Source of the DNA: Garcia nutans
Taxonomy: Eukaryota; Streptophyta; Magnoliopsida; Malpighiales; Euphorbiaceae
DNA length: 64,000 nt
Assembly: GCA_947685225.1 (NCBI GenBank)
Contig: CANTUV010000002.1
Span: 3,410,001 to 3,474,000 of the forward strand
Direction of reading: 5' to 3'
In this document: positions 1 to 12,281 of the stretch, in pieces
Layout: each line of letters starts with the position of its first letter
Numbering within the stretch: the first letter of the stretch is position 1
Program-made: the position numbers and the translations under genes
Notes under the pieces: model-generated
The model's input: only the letters and a program-made list of their open reading frames with translations
Database searches by the model: none
What the model was told of the DNA's origin: nothing

Positions 1-1450
1 CAAATATAAAATTGAATAAGGCAAATAAAAATCTAAATTATGTCTACTGTTTCCATTTTGGATCCTTTATTTCATGTGTTTAGGATTTTGAATTTTATAG
101 AATTAGGCTACTGTGACTTTAAGAGAAATAAAATAGATTAAGGATTTTATGTTTTAAAAGGTTGGTAAGACTCTTTGATTAACCAAACTAAGGTTTCTGA
201 TGTAAAATCATGAAACTAGGTTTGAACACTTTAAAATACTTTTGATTGATGGTTTCAAGCTTACTGTGTGAAATTAAGATATTTGTGTTTTTATGGTTTT
301 TAAAGTTTTAAAGGATTAGGGTTTAGAAAAAATTAGGGTTTAAGGTTTTAAAGGGATTAGGGTTTACTGTTTTAATTTTTGGAATTGAATTAGGGTTTTA
401 AGTCTTTTGAATTAGGGTTTCAGGTAATGAGATTATTTTTAGGATTTGGAAAGATAATTGACAATTTCATGAAGTTTTATAAATTCAAACAAATGATTTA
501 AAGTTTAAAAGAGCAAAAAAGATATTTTTAAGGCTTTTGGAAGGAAACAGAACACAATTTTTGGGTTTTAATAATTTGGAATGCAGATCTTGGTTTTGAG
601 GTTTTGAAGGAATAAAATTAATATCTTCAAACTTTTTGGAAAATAAAGCATTGATTTGAGATTTTTAAGCCTTAGAAAAAGTGAATTGAGGTCCTAAAGT
701 TTTTGAATTAAAAGAAAAAATAAGATGTTTAGCTACTGTGAAAAAATAAAGGAATTAAGAATTCAACCTTCTTTCGTAGGGTTGCACCAAAATTGCTTCT
801 TGGATCAACCAAATCAAAGACAAGCTTTGCTACCTTTGAATTGCCTTGAATTTTTTTTTTTGCTTCCTCAAAAAAATTGAATTGAATTACTGCCTTTCCT
901 TCACAGATTCGAATCCCAAACTCTCCCAATTTCTCCCTTTTTCTTTTGTGTTGCAATTGATCTTATTTATAGAAGTTTTTATGGTTTATTCCTAGTTGCT
1001 CATGGCATACAATATTAAATAAGAAAAGGAAACTAAAACCTAATTGTATTAGGTTTCAAAAAATTTGCGTCGGAAAATTTCGCTGGCAAAAAAAAATTAC
1101 CGCATGAAAAATTGCTCTAGCGAAAAAGCTGCGGCAGCTGCAGGCAAAACAGGCCTGCGAGACATTTCTCCTGAAAGAAATTCCTGCGGGCGAAATACCT
1201 ACGGGCCCGGGCTGACTTTCGGCGATGATTTTTTCGTCGCCGATTTTTTTATTTTTTATTATTCATTTTTTGTTTATTATTATTATTTTTCATTTTTTAT
1301 TAATAAAAATTAGACTCCAAACCAAATATTATTTAATTAAGATAACAAAAATTATTTTGGACTAATGAAAATGTATTAGACAACATAAAAATTATTTTGG
1401 ACTAATTAAAATATATTGGACCGGACCGGGTCAAAAATTAAGGGTCTATA
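1..1450 (-). repeat. 3' LTR of element A, partial
   Basis: This matches 8261-9779 almost base for base with small indels and ends at 1450 in a mutated terminus (GGGTCTATA instead of GGGTCTACA). On the minus strand it is the start of U3. It contains a TATA box (minus-strand CTATAAATA at 964-972), degenerate TTTAGGG motifs around 300-450, and the GC-rich variable U3 block around 1065-1235. Short ORFs called in this LTR (for example 729-956) have no family resemblance and are shadows. Confidence 0.9.
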
Positions 1451-1463
1451 GTTTGCCCCCTGC
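1451..1463 (-). promoter_or_regulatory. Polypurine tract of element A
   Basis: On the minus strand GCAGGGGGCAAAC lies directly against the 3' LTR. The same tract occurs next to the 3' LTR of B (30858-30870) and F (47412-47424), as expected for the plus-strand DNA primer of one family. Confidence 0.8.
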
Positions 1464-1554
1464 TTGAATGATCTGAGACTTTAGTGAAAGAGAGTGAAAA
1501 GCAATAAGACTTAATTTTTGAGTTGGTTGAGGTTTTGGGTTCTGGACCCAAGAG

Positions 1555-2100
1555 ATTTGGACACTCGATCCTAAACTAGACTTGGATACTCGATCCTATC
1601 TGGATTTGGATACTCGATCCTAAACTGGATTCGAATACTCAATCCTAACTGGATTTGGATACTCGATCCTAAACTGGATTTGGATACTCGATCCTAAATT
1701 GGATTGGGATACTCGATCCTAACTGGACTTGGATACTCGATCCTAAACTGGATTTGGATACTCGATCCTAAACTGGATTTGGATACTCGATCCTAAATTG
1801 GATTGGGATACTTGATCCTAAACCGGGTACTTTGACTTGAGATTTGAACTGATTTTGATTTAATTTGGGTACTTGGACCCGAGATTGATTTGATTTGGAG
1901 TACTTTGACCCGAGATTGGGTATTTGGACTAGAGATTGGGTACTTGGACCCGAGCTTGAATTTGATTTGGGTACTTGGACCCGAGAATGGGTGCTTGGAC
2001 CTGAGCTTGAATTGATTTGGGTACTTGGACCCGAGATTAGGTACTTGGACCCGAGCTTGGGTACTTGGACCCAAGAATGGGTGCTTGGACCATAGATTGA
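1555..2100. repeat. Minisatellites in the 3' tail of A (two families)
   Basis: From 1555 to about 1830 a roughly 25-bp unit reading GGATTTGGATACTCGATCC plus a few bases repeats about ten times with minor variation. From about 1840 to 2100 a different, looser unit built on GGGTACTTGGACCCGAG repeats. Overlapping ORFs on both strands (1768-2121, 1793-2074, 1895-2095) are low-complexity by-products of the repeats and are not genes. The second family recurs, inverted, in element B at 29985-30790. Confidence 0.85.
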
Positions 2101-2169
2101 GTTTGACTGACCTTTTATCATTTGAGAAGTCTGATTGCTCCCGTTATTCTATGCATTGTGGTTTTTTCC

Positions 2170-2465
2170 CCACAAAATGGATCTTCATCCTTTGAGATCG
2201 GGTCTTCATCCTTGAAAATGGATCTTCATCCTTTGAGATCGGGTCTTCACCCTTGAAAATGGATCTTCATCCTTTGAGATCAGGTCTTTACCCTTGAAAA
2301 TGGATTTTCATCCTTTGAGATCGGGTCTTCACCCTTGAAAATGGATCTTCATCCTTTGAGATTAGGTCTTTACCCTTGAAAATGGATCTTCATCCTTTGG
2401 AGATCGGGTCTTTACCCTTGAAACATGGATCTTTATCCATTGGAGGTCGGGTATTTACCCTGGCT
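2170..2465. repeat. 41-bp minisatellite in the 3' tail of A
   Basis: A unit of about 41 bp containing TGGATCTTCATCCTTTGAG and GGGTCTTCACCC repeats about six times. The inverted counterpart is at 29430-29925 in element B. The ORF at 2376-2669 partly reads through it and is not credible as a gene. Confidence 0.82.
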
Positions 2466-2469
2466 TCAG

Positions 2470-3735
2470 CTCTTTTAGCTGGATTGATATTTTATCTTTT
2501 CCATCTTCATTCTTTTGAGAATTCTAATTTTTTTTATTCCATTCTTTTTTGTTCTTCCTTTGCACTTTTGCAAAAAATTCAGCCCTTTTTAGCTAGCCTT
2601 CATATCCTCTCCTTTTCCCCCTGCGTGGCGAGATATTTGCAAGTGAGTTTGAAAATGTTTTATATATAAACTCAAAAATTGAAAAGGAGAAACTTTGTCC
2701 CCTGTGTAGGCTCAAACCCATGATTTTTCTATGCGGACTCTGATTGATGTTGTTGTTGTCTAGTTCTTCGCACAAGCACATATTTCTTCTCTTTGCAAGA
2801 TTACCGGAGTTTTCTCAAGCAATGGGCTTTCTATGCCCCCCTGATTTGATATCTTCTTTTGATTCTTTACTTCGCAGGGTGTTTGCTGTTCATTTTGCCA
2901 AAGAATAGACAACACAAGACAAGAAAGTGCGATGTGATATGCTCATGTATTCATGATATGTATGATAATACTCACAGGGGTTTCATTGACTCATAGACCG
3001 AGGTGATCAGTAGAAGTGTTCTCATTGACTCCTTTTCGACGCTCATTCAAGTCTTGCATTGGAATGATAGAAAGCTTTACATTTATGGCTTTTATCTTCA
3101 AGATGTTGAAAATATGAATAATGGAGACCCCAAGCAGCAGAGTTAGGGATTCAACTATTTCAAACTATGTCTCAGCATGTCAGTTGATAGCTTCTTCATG
3201 ACCTTGCCAATAATCATTTCCTTTGGCCAATGTGTCCTTTGGAGGTTCAACATACTTCCCTTAACTTGAAAGCTTTGTATGACAAAACTTCTTCTTCTTT
3301 TTTTTTGAATTTTGATTTCGAAATCAAATGTTGGCTTTGCCAAATTAATGTCAATGCACCTCAGGACTTGATTTTTCCAAATTACCATATCTATAACATG
3401 ACAACCCTAGCTACCGTACTAAACTCGAGAATCAATTCTATTTAAGCAAGAATTGTTGCATTTCAAATAGGCACATACACATTACTTGGCCAAAGGTCTC
3501 ATTGAGTTTAAATACTGTCGATCTCATATGCATGCTTATCCAAACCATCTCCACTAATAGACTCTACCTACCAAGAGAGATCAACAAGTCTTTGATAGGC
3601 TTGAAATGGGGTCTATGAGGGACATGGGTTAAATGAAGGCCATTTTGAGATAGGAGATGATGTGACACAATGGACAAACCCTCACACTATAAATTTCTTG
3701 TTTGAACTTCTAGACTCCAAATTCATTCTATCTTC
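2470..3735 (-). other. Unassigned tail sequence of A
   Basis: This non-repetitive stretch of the element's 3' tail has an inverted homologue in B at about 28160-29400, so it belongs to the element. Short ORFs on either strand (3155-3388 minus, 3230-3445 plus) overlap one another and show no recognisable domain. I see no gene here. Confidence 0.5.
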
Positions 3736-4049
3736 TTGGCATTAATCTGGATCTTGATTAGGACAATCTTTGCCCTTGCAAAAAGTTTGGTACTCAAATT
3801 TATTTTCTCCTTCTCCCTTTTCTTTCCTCTTTATTCTTCTTACTCTTCCCTTTTCTTTCTCTTTCCATACTCTTCCCTTTCTTTTATCATTTTGTCCTTC
3901 TTTCTTGTAGGACTGTCAAGTACAGAACTTTCAAGAACAGGATGGTCTTTTTCCTATTTCTTTTATTTTGATTGAATCTTTGGTCGGGTTGGACCAATTC
4001 AAGTCACAATGTCCTTATGAACCGAATGGAAGCCTTTTGCTGCTTTAGG
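3736..4049 (+). pseudogene. Vestige of the antisense extra ORF in element A
   Basis: Reading the plus strand, antisense to gag, bases 3973-4049 translate to a string with ESLVGLDQFKSQ and NGSLLLL followed by TAG and GT. Element F has the same arrangement at the end of the first exon of its second antisense gene (ETLVGLD, then GSPLLL, TAG, GT at 51670-51765). The 79-codon frame just upstream (3736-3975) is a serine/phenylalanine-rich low-complexity stretch from a pyrimidine-rich region. No further exons of the gene were found. This looks like a leftover of an antisense gene lost when the gag-only form arose. Family assignment rests on this short match. Confidence 0.6.
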
Positions 4050-4079
4050 TAAAAGATAACTCAATTGGCTTTTTGAACC

Positions 4080-4196
4080 ATTTTGGGTTTTCTTTTCTTT
4101 TTCTTTTTTTTCCTTTTTTTTTCTTCTTTTTCTTCTTTTTTTCTTTTTTTTTCTTCTTTATTGTTTTCTTTTCTTCTTTTTCTTTTTTTTTGTTCT
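4080..4196. repeat. CT-rich tract
   Basis: This is an almost pure pyrimidine run of T and TTC/TTTC units directly after the antisense-ORF vestige. The inverted purine counterpart in B is at about 27735-27835, so the tract is part of the family. Confidence 0.85.
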
Positions 4197-4991
4197 AGCT
4201 CTAAAAGAGTTGTCTTGTTTCTACCAACTTGGGCTTCCAATAATGGATAAGTGGAGTAACATAAATCTTCTTTAATAGGGATAAATCATTTGTTACTCTA
4301 ATGATGATGTTGTTTTGATATATTGGAGATATTAAGGGAACTTCAACTATCCTTATGGTCTTGAAAACTTCATGGTCTTGAGAACTTCAACTATCTTCAT
4401 GATCTTGACCAATCATTGCTTTCTTTGATCTTGTTGCCTCTTTATCTTAGTGATCATAAAACTTGTCAAAAGTATCACAACAGCTCAGGGTAGGTTATTG
4501 AGGTTATATGCCAATGAAAAGAAAGCTAAAATTTTATGAAGGCTCAAAGGAACAACTAGGGATTGATATTTAATTGGGTCGATACTAGTTATTGGCTAAC
4601 CAAACAATGCCTAGATCCTTTCTCTCTTAAATAAGAAGAATTCAATTTTTCCTCGAAAGTTTGTCAAAGCATGTTCTAAGACTGACTAGGATCTAGACAA
4701 AGGTAATTATGCAGGAGCCCTCTCTAAGTAAGCATACACAACTCAATGCTGTAAAGCAATTCCCTCACCTAGTAAAGTCATTCAAGTCATGATGCCTAGA
4801 CACATTAATTTATAAACATCAAGCTAAATTCCTCATTGGTTGAGCACCAAAATGAACAAAAGACCAACAAAATTTTTGATAAAAGTAATTTATTCAAGCA
4901 ACTTTTAAAAAAAAATAAGATTGTTCCAATTTAAATATTAAAGAAAGTAAAATTGAAAAGCAACATTCAAGCTAAGGAAAGTTCATTGAGT

Positions 4992-6344
4992 TTAAGATTC
5001 TTTTCCCTTCACATCATCAACATTCCCATCTTGAAAAGAGAACAAAACAAAATCTTCTTCCAATCCTTTTCCCACCATAAAGGTTGCTGGTGGTGGCACT
5101 CTTCCAAATTTAGGCAAAGGGTTTTTCTTGGTATTGGGCTTATCCGGCTCGAGTAGCTTGCCACTATCAATTAGGTCTTGGATCTCATGCCTTAGACAAG
5201 CACATTTATCTGTTTGATGCCCTAGCATTTGATGAAATTGACAGAAGGCCTCGGCATTAAAGTTTGGTGGCAATGGATTATGTAAAGGTCGAGGAGCTAA
5301 CGGTTGTAACAACCCTTTCTTTTGCAGTTTGCTAAAAACCCAAGATAGAGGTTTTTCCAATTATGAGAATTGTCTTTTATTTCCTTGACCAGCCACATTA
5401 ACATCAATTTCTTTTTGCGTGCTTTAATTACTAGGCTGGTAATTTCCTTTCTCATTCCTTCTTATTGAAAAGCGATTCTTCTCTCTTTCCCACTCTTCAA
5501 TTGGTAAACCAGCTTGGAGAAGATCTTTGAAATCCCTTATAAGGGTGTGAGACATCCTTTCACGAAGATTGGGCAGGACACCTCTCACGATCATTCTTAT
5601 TTGATAAGATTTATCGGGCCTCTTCTTGAGCAAAGCGGCCTTGTTTCTCCATCGCTTCACATAGTCCACTAAATTCTCATTTGGCCTTTGTCTAATGGAC
5701 TCAACTTCCATTAAGGTAACTTCCATTTCAACATTATACCCATATTGTTGGATGAAGGCCTTGTATAGCAAATCCCAATTCTTTTGTGTTCCATCATCTA
5801 AGGTATTGAACCAATTTTAGACAGCAGGATCCAATGAGAGCATGAAGTACCTTAGAGTTTGAGCCTTAGTCGCTTGGGCAGACTGCATAGCAGTGATATA
5901 CTGCTTCACATGGAGATGAGGATTTTCGGTGCCATTGTACTTGGCAAAGGATGGCATCTTGAACTTGTACGGGACTTCTTCATCTTGTTCAAATAGTTTA
6001 TCGATCTCGGACATCTCTTCAGTTTTCAGCTTCTTCTCAACATCAGAAGTCTCAGTCTTTTCAATAGTTGCCTTCTCAACAACCTTCGGTTCCTTTTTGT
6101 CTTGAGGATCTTGGTAGTATTGAGCCCAATCATCATCATCAATGATTACCTTATCATCATCAAAAGCTACTTCATCAACTTTAGCCTTCCCCTTGACTTT
6201 CTTGGTGCTAGCAGATGCTTCGGCATTATTTTCTAAAATTGTAACTAGTTGATTCTTTATGGTCTCAGCCATGGCCTCTTTTATTTCTTCCATTTTGGCA
6301 TTGAGGGCTTCATCCACCATTCTTTGAATTTGTTCGGGTTCCAT
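4992..6344 (-). pseudogene. gag: gag of element A (Tat type), three nonsense codons
   Basis: One reading frame of about 450 codons on the minus strand runs from an ATG (MEPEQIQRM) to a natural stop, interrupted by three in-frame stops and no frameshift. The stops lie just before the NWFNTLDD segment (about 5817), at about 5424 and at about 5361. The order is an N-terminal alpha-helical and acidic region with a DDDD run, a retrotransposon gag core (WDLLYKAFIQQYGY, then NENLVDYVKRW), and a C-terminal zinc knuckle CQFHQMLGHQTDKC. That knuckle is the CX2HX4HX4C form usual in Tat gag, followed by the expected LRHEIQDLI. Gag would form the particle that packages element RNA. Copies in B and E are clear homologues. 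No protease or RT follows. Confidence 0.88.
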
Positions 6345-7508
6345 TGCTTTTGGCGAGCAAGTGATTGAGTAGTTGTTAGATTCTTCACTTCCGGCGTAGG
6401 TCAGATTGTTGTAAGCCTTAGAACTATCGTAATCCAGGGCTGTGAGCTAGAAAGGATCAATGAGATGCAAATGTATGCATGTATGCATGTATGCGCAAAC
6501 AATCAACAAACAAGGATAATTAGAATGTTCCTTCCAACCTTATATCATCCACACACGAATGGCGAGTCTCTTTTCCTAGGTATATGGTTAACAAAATACC
6601 AACATGGGGTACCTTGCTTTCGAATAATCCCCTCAGACGTTTCAACTAATAGTTATATTTTTCAAGATGGAAATCAATTCATGATAATTCCCATTAATTA
6701 GGTTTTAATCCATTCAACCAACTAAAGTAGCTTTTATGCTATATTGGATTAAAACCAAATTAAGAGGTTTATTACAGATAGATTTCTCACTTGAAAAAGG
6801 TAACTAATGATTCATGCCAAAAACAAGCCCATGGTTAATTTATTCTTAGTGTAAACTAGGCCCACAATTGATTTTTGGTATTTCTTAATTGACCTAAATA
6901 TTTTTGCAAGCTCTTTGTAAGGAAAAGTTGGGTGAAAATAGTTTTGTTTCTATGCCCATTATAAAAAGATTTTAGAAAAATAGATTTCGGGCTTAGTATT
7001 TGGGCCATGAGTCAAAGAATTTTTTATATGATTTTAGAAAAGTTTTATGTCCAAAGACCATCTTAAAAATTTTGAAAAATAGCTTTGGTCTTTTGGATTT
7101 TAAAGAAAACTTTATTTTGAGCTTACAATATACTTAGGTCATATTAGAAAAATAACAAACCAAATAAGCCATGATTTAAGCCAAGATAAATGAACTATAG
7201 TCAAACAACATGCATTTGGGGTAAAACCTAAGGAAAGTAACTAGGCCAATTACATGAGCTTTAGTCTTTGGGTTAAAAGTCTTAGGTTCCCATAGCAAGT
7301 ATATACCAAATGGTACAGGGCTATGAGTGGTTATGCCATGCTTGATCTCCATACCTTGAGTGAAAGTATGGTATCCCTTGCATAACATAACATGGGTAAC
7401 ACGGGCGTCCTAACTCACGCACACGATGCAATCTAAGATGATGCAATGGATAATATCATTATAAGAAAGAATAGAATAATATAAAGACCAACGGAATCAA
7501 CTTCTCTT
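6345..7508 (-). other. 5' leader of element A with a short conserved ORF
   Basis: This is the untranslated stretch between PBS and gag. It contains a 70-codon ORF on the minus strand (7176-7388, starting MLCKGYHTFTQ). Its homologue in E (42489-42677) keeps most residues but begins with GTG rather than ATG. No domain is recognised. The similarity may only reflect common descent of the leader. The rest of the leader matches B and E closely and shows nothing else. Confidence 0.55.
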
Positions 7509-7527
7509 ATCCCCAGTGGAGTCGCCA
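7509..7527 (-). promoter_or_regulatory. Primer-binding site of element A (tRNA-Arg type)
   Basis: The minus strand reads TGGCGACTCCACTGGGGAT, one base inside the 5' LTR end. This is the site type reported for Ogre/Tat elements, complementary to the 3' end of a tRNA-Arg. Element E carries the same site with one change (42350-42368). Confidence 0.82.
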
Positions 7528-7528
7528 C

Positions 7529-9779
7529 TGTGAGCGGGGATTTTCGCCCCCACTCCCGGTGGAATGGTTCTTGCGACTTCGGCACTATTTAGGCTCAGGG
7601 CCTTAGAAAACACAGACCTAAGTCCGGAGAAAATGGAGTCGCGACCTGGACAGGCCGGGAAAAAAAAATGGGTGGATGACTCGATTTTTAAGGAATCCCC
7701 AACCCCCTAATGGGTTCGAAAAGTTGGGTACATGTGGGGAAGGTGAGAAATGGCCTAGCACCCCCACAATGCCCGGTTCATTGAAACCGGCCTCCTTTAC
7801 AGGTCTTAATATTATAGGATTCTTAAATATAACAACATTATCCATATTACACACAATAAAAAGAAAGCATCATTATATTAAAATTAAAGCAATGTCGAAA
7901 CAAAACAAAACAAATAAATGGGCACCCTTCCGAAGATGGAAACATGCCCTTACATCTCATGCCTAAATAGGACACCCACCGAAAGGTAGAAACATGTCCT
8001 TTACATAGGTTCTAAAATAGAAAAGCAAATTAAATTACATGATATTTAACTAATGAGGTACCCACCAAGTGGAAACATACCTCTTACAACATTTGGAAGT
8101 CTAAATAAATTGATAAAAGTAAATAACCATTAATCATAAATAAATCATTCATCAAAGGTATTAACATCAATAGAAAGTAAATATCCATCCATGGCAAATT
8201 AAATAAAACAAGTATTCAACTTAAATAAATTAAATCATATAAAATAAATCAAAGAATAATCAAATATAAAATTGAATAAGGCAAATAAAAATCTAAATTA
8301 TGGCTACTGTTTCTATTTTGGGTCCTTTATTTCATGTGTTTAGGGTTTTGGATTTTATAGAATTAGGCTACTGTGACTTTAAGAGAAATAAAATAAATTA
8401 AGGATTTTATGTTTTAAAAGGTTGGTAAGACTCTTTGATTAACCAAACTAAGGTTTCTGATCTAAAATCATGAAACTAGGGTTTGAACACTTAAAAATAC
8501 TTTTGATTGATGGTTTCAAGCTTACTGTGTGAAATTAAAATATTTGTGTTTTTATGGTTTTTAAAGTTTTAAAGGATTACGGTTTAGAAAAAATTAGGGT
8601 TTAAGGTTTTAAAGGGATTAGGGTTTACTATTTTTTAATTTTTGGAATTGAATTAGGGTTTTAAGTCTTTTGAATTAGGATTTTGGGTAATGAGATTATT
8701 TTTAGGATTTGGAAAGACAATTGACAATTTCATGAAGTTTTATGAATTCAAACAAATGATTTAAAGTTTAAAAGAGCAAAAAAGATATTTTTAAGGCTTT
8801 TGGAAGGAAACAGAACACAATTTTTGGGTTTTGATCATCTGGAATGCAGATCTTGGTTTTGGGGTTTTGAAGGAATAAAATTAATATCTTCAAACTTTTT
8901 GGAAAATAAAGCAACGATTTAAGATTTTTAAGCCTTAGAAAAAGTGAATTGAGGTCCAAAAGTTTTGAATTAAAAGAAAAAATAAGATGTTTAGCTACTT
9001 TGAAAAAAAAAAGGAATTAAGAATTCAACCTTCTTTCTTGGAGTTGCACCAAAATTGCTTCTTGGATCAACCAAATCAAAGACAAGCTTTACTGCCTTTG
9101 AATTGCCTTGAATTGTTTTTCTGCTTCCTTAAAAAAATTGAATTGAATTACCGCTTTTCCTTCACAAATTCGAATCCCAAACTCTCCCAATTTTCGTCCC
9201 AATTTCTCCCTTTTTTTGTGTTGTAATTGATCTTATTTATAGAAGTTTTTATGGTTTATTCCTAGTTGCTCACGGCATACTATGTTAAATAAGAAAAAGA
9301 AACCAAAACCTAATTGTATTAGGTTTCAGAAAATTTGCATCGGAAAATTTCGCTGGCGAAAAAAAACTGGTGCGGAAAAATTGCGCTGGCGAAAAAAAAT
9401 TGCCGCAGGAAAAATTGCGCTGGCAAAAAAGCTGCTACAGCCAACTGCGGCAACTGCAGGTGAAACAGGCATGTGGGCCATTTCGCCAGCAGAAAAAAAA
9501 AATGCGGGCGAAATGCCCACGCGCCCGCGCTGACTTTTGGCGATGATTTTTTCACCGCCTATTTTTTCACAGTTGATTTTTTTATTTTTTATTCATTTTT
9601 TGTTTTTATTATTATTTTTCATTTTTTATTAATAAAAATTAGACACTAAAACAAATATTATTTAATTAAGATAACAAAAATTATTTTTGACTAATTAAAA
9701 TGTATTAGACAATATAAAAATTATTTTGGACTAATTAAAATATATTGGACCGGACCGGGTCAAAAATTAAGGGACTACA
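7529..9779 (-). repeat. 5' LTR of element A
   Basis: 2251 bp beginning TGTGAGCGGGG and ending GGGACTACA on the plus strand (TG...CA ends). On the minus strand U3 starts at 9779. The TATA box CTATAAATA lies at 9234-9242 (minus), leaving about 540 bp of U3. The GC-rich variable block is at about 9330-9545, and degenerate TTTAGGG motifs occur at about 8570-8680. ORFs in the GC block (9282-9555, both strands) are shadows. Confidence 0.9.
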
Positions 9780-10462
9780 GTTTAATTAATAAAATAATAA
9801 CCCAATTACATCATCTTCCACCAACTTAAATAAATCCATTTAAATATTAAAATATCTTTTGACCTATAAAACCCATTGAATTGTATATAATGTATATATC
9901 TCCATATACAAAGCATATGCACATCTTACTATTATCTTCTCACTTAATAAAAAATACACTTAAAATCATATAATTAATTCTCAACAAATAATATTTCTAA
10001 AAATTTTAGGGTACTATATGGGATATTACAATATAGATTAACCTTCTCACATGTTTAATCATCTCTATAAGTGGCAAATAAAGATGAGATTGGTTCTAAG
10101 CATCTTATCTAGGTGACATCGAGCTAGTGCTTGAAGCTAGATAATCTTCTTATTTGTATAATGAATTTCTCATATTATTTTGATGGCTAATTATATGTAA
10201 TTATGCATAATTCTTTGGAATCAATCACTAAATGTGAATTTATGAAGTAACATGAATAGATAAGTGAATTCGAGTTAGCTATCGAGTGTCTCTAAACTAT
10301 CATCTACATATTGTTTATAAAATTGGAATGATTTCTAAAAGACATGCACTCCAAGGGAAGGAGTCAATACTATGGCATGTTTCTCATAACATATGTACAA
10401 AATTTCAAATATAAGGGAACAAAAGTTAATGATTTCAACTTTTGTTAATATGATACTCTTAG
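9780..10462. other. AT-rich flank, nothing recognised
   Basis: No ORF of note, no repeat and no RNA gene was seen. The part up to about 10015 ends in GGGATATTACA and has a CTATAAAACC box at about 9865; it could be a scrap of an older LTR, but no partner was found. Confidence 0.4.
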
Positions 10463-10927
10463 GGGTTAATTATACTAATGGTCCATGATTTTTTTCCTTT
10501 ATCCCATTAAAATTCCTAAACTTTATTTTGTAAAAATAAAATCCTCAAATTTTTTATTTTGTCCCAATAAAGTATCCCTGAGAGTATTTTTTGACAACTG
10601 AAATGTGATAGTAATACATTGCCACATGGCAAAAAAAAAATGAAATCAATTCCTCCTCATTTTATACTTATATAAAGGGACTTAAAGGTAGAACAAGTTA
10701 TTTTAAGTCTGCTAAAAAAATAAAGATGAGGAATGAGATGGAATAGAATTTTTTTATATATATAGCAATATGAGGCTGCAACATCACACTCCAGTTATCA
10801 AAAATCAGTTTCAAGGATTTTATTGAGACGAAATCAAGAGTTTGGGGATTTTATCTTTATAAAATAAAGTTTATGCATTTTAATAGGATAAAGGCAAAAT
10901 ATCAGGGATCATCGGTGTAATTAACCC
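10463..10927. mobile_element. MITE with long terminal inverted repeats
   Basis: The left end GGGTTAATTATAC and following ~110 bp match the reverse complement of the right end (GGGTTAATTACAC and onwards). Paired blocks include CCTTTATCC, ATTAAAAT, AAACTTTATTTT and the ATAAAATCC region, with scattered mismatches. The centre (about 10580-10800) is unrelated AT-rich sequence without coding capacity. Total size about 465 bp. The flanks did not give a clear target-site duplication, so the superfamily is open; long inverted arms of this kind are common in Mutator-like MITEs. Confidence 0.75.
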
Positions 10928-12281
10928 ATAAGTTTTTGTTCTCGAAATTATTACTCTTATGACTTTTATTTAGTTCTCATGATATAATTTGATGCTATCT
11001 TAGGCTGTTACTAGAAGGTCATGATTTATTCGATCTATTATGACATTTCTAGAAAAGTGAGTCTAGTTATGATTAAGGGAATTGAACTGAAAGGGACATT
11101 ACTTTCTAATCACTTTCTCTTTGTATTCACAAATTGACCAATTATATTTAATTATAAGTTGACATAATTATGAATATAAAATTGATACAAGATCAGAAAA
11201 GGATAATGGAAATAAGATAAGTAGTCTAAGGCAATGCATACTCTATCTGCTCTAAAATTATTTTTCAATGCAACGCTATATATTCCTAACAAGTGTATAA
11301 CTTAGAGCTCCTTAGTATGCTAGTTTTTTTTTTTTTACTAATACGAATTGTTTGAATAGTTGTCTCAAGTAAAATGTCTCTAATCATGTGTGAGAGGGAG
11401 TAACTATAGGCACAGGCCCATTAACCAGGCTTGTTAGTTTAAGCTCGTCATTTCTAGTCTATGGCCATAGTGAACCTTAACATTAATTGATAAGAATCGG
11501 TTCGATTAAGATTCAAGTTCTTAAAGAGCGGGCCAATTTAAGTTTCAATTTGAACAAATCAAACCAATTTTCTTTTGTTAATTTCCTTTATGAGATCGAA
11601 CATTTGACTCATAAATTTGATAATATTAATTAAGTTAAATCAAATAATATCAATTATTAAAAAATTAATACCAAATTAAAAGTAATTATAAATAACAAGT
11701 TAAATCAATTAATCAAATACCATCAAGTATTGATAATAAATAATATTATTAATAACAATAGTAATAAATAGTAATGACAAGTTTTTGCAAGTATAATTTT
11801 CTCATTAAAAATGTATTTATTATACTTAACTACGTAACTATAACTATTTAATATTATAATTGAAGTATAAGGAAAAAAATTAAGAGAGTTTGAACTTAAA
11901 CACAGAATTAACTAAATAATTATAAATATTTAATATCATAGTTGAAATATGAGAAAAAAATATTAAAAAAAAAGAAATTTTGGCTTAATTACAAAGAATT
12001 AACAACATAATTGCAAAATATTTGGTATTACAATTGAAGTATAATAAAAAAAATCAAAATCAAAAAGGAGGGCTTGAAATTAATTACAAAGAATTAAGTT
12101 TTCTATACATCCTCTCAAGGTTTAGAGGAATCAAAACAAACACATAGTTCTCTCACCTTAAATTTGGTAATGCCCCTTATTCGCTTCCACCATTTCCTCT
12201 TCCACCATTGGTTGTACTTTCCATTCGGCTGCATCATAATCTAAACATTGTCCACATCATCATTGTACTTCAAATCTTATG
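10928..12281. other. AT-rich flank, nothing recognised
   Basis: This is low-complexity A/T sequence, especially 11600-12100, without credible ORFs. It is the left shoulder of the B insertion site and was once contiguous with 32977 onwards. Confidence 0.5.

Larger units (their letters stand above)
1..9779 (-). mobile_element. Element A: gag-only Tat/Ogre-family LTR retrotransposon (left end outside window)
   Basis: Read on the minus strand the order is 5' LTR (7529-9779), PBS, leader, gag, long 3' tail, PPT, 3' LTR (1-1450, cut by the window edge). The two LTRs align directly from 1 and from 8261. The PBS is of the tRNA-Arg type known from Ogre/Tat elements, and gag has a Tat-type zinc knuckle. 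About 3.5 kb separate gag from the PPT but hold no protease, reverse transcriptase, RNase H or integrase, so the element could not move alone. The base run GTTTA follows the right LTR (9780-9784); the matching TSD copy would lie outside the window. About six differences in 110 compared LTR bases suggest moderate age. Confidence 0.88.

Noticed and set aside
1768..2121. Proteins at 1768-2121 and 30097-30396
   Set aside because: They are translations of minisatellite units, open in several frames on both strands, with no domain.
9780..10020. Truncated LTR next to element A
   Set aside because: A CTATAAAACC box and a GGGATATTACA end are suggestive, but no second LTR, PBS or PPT supports it.
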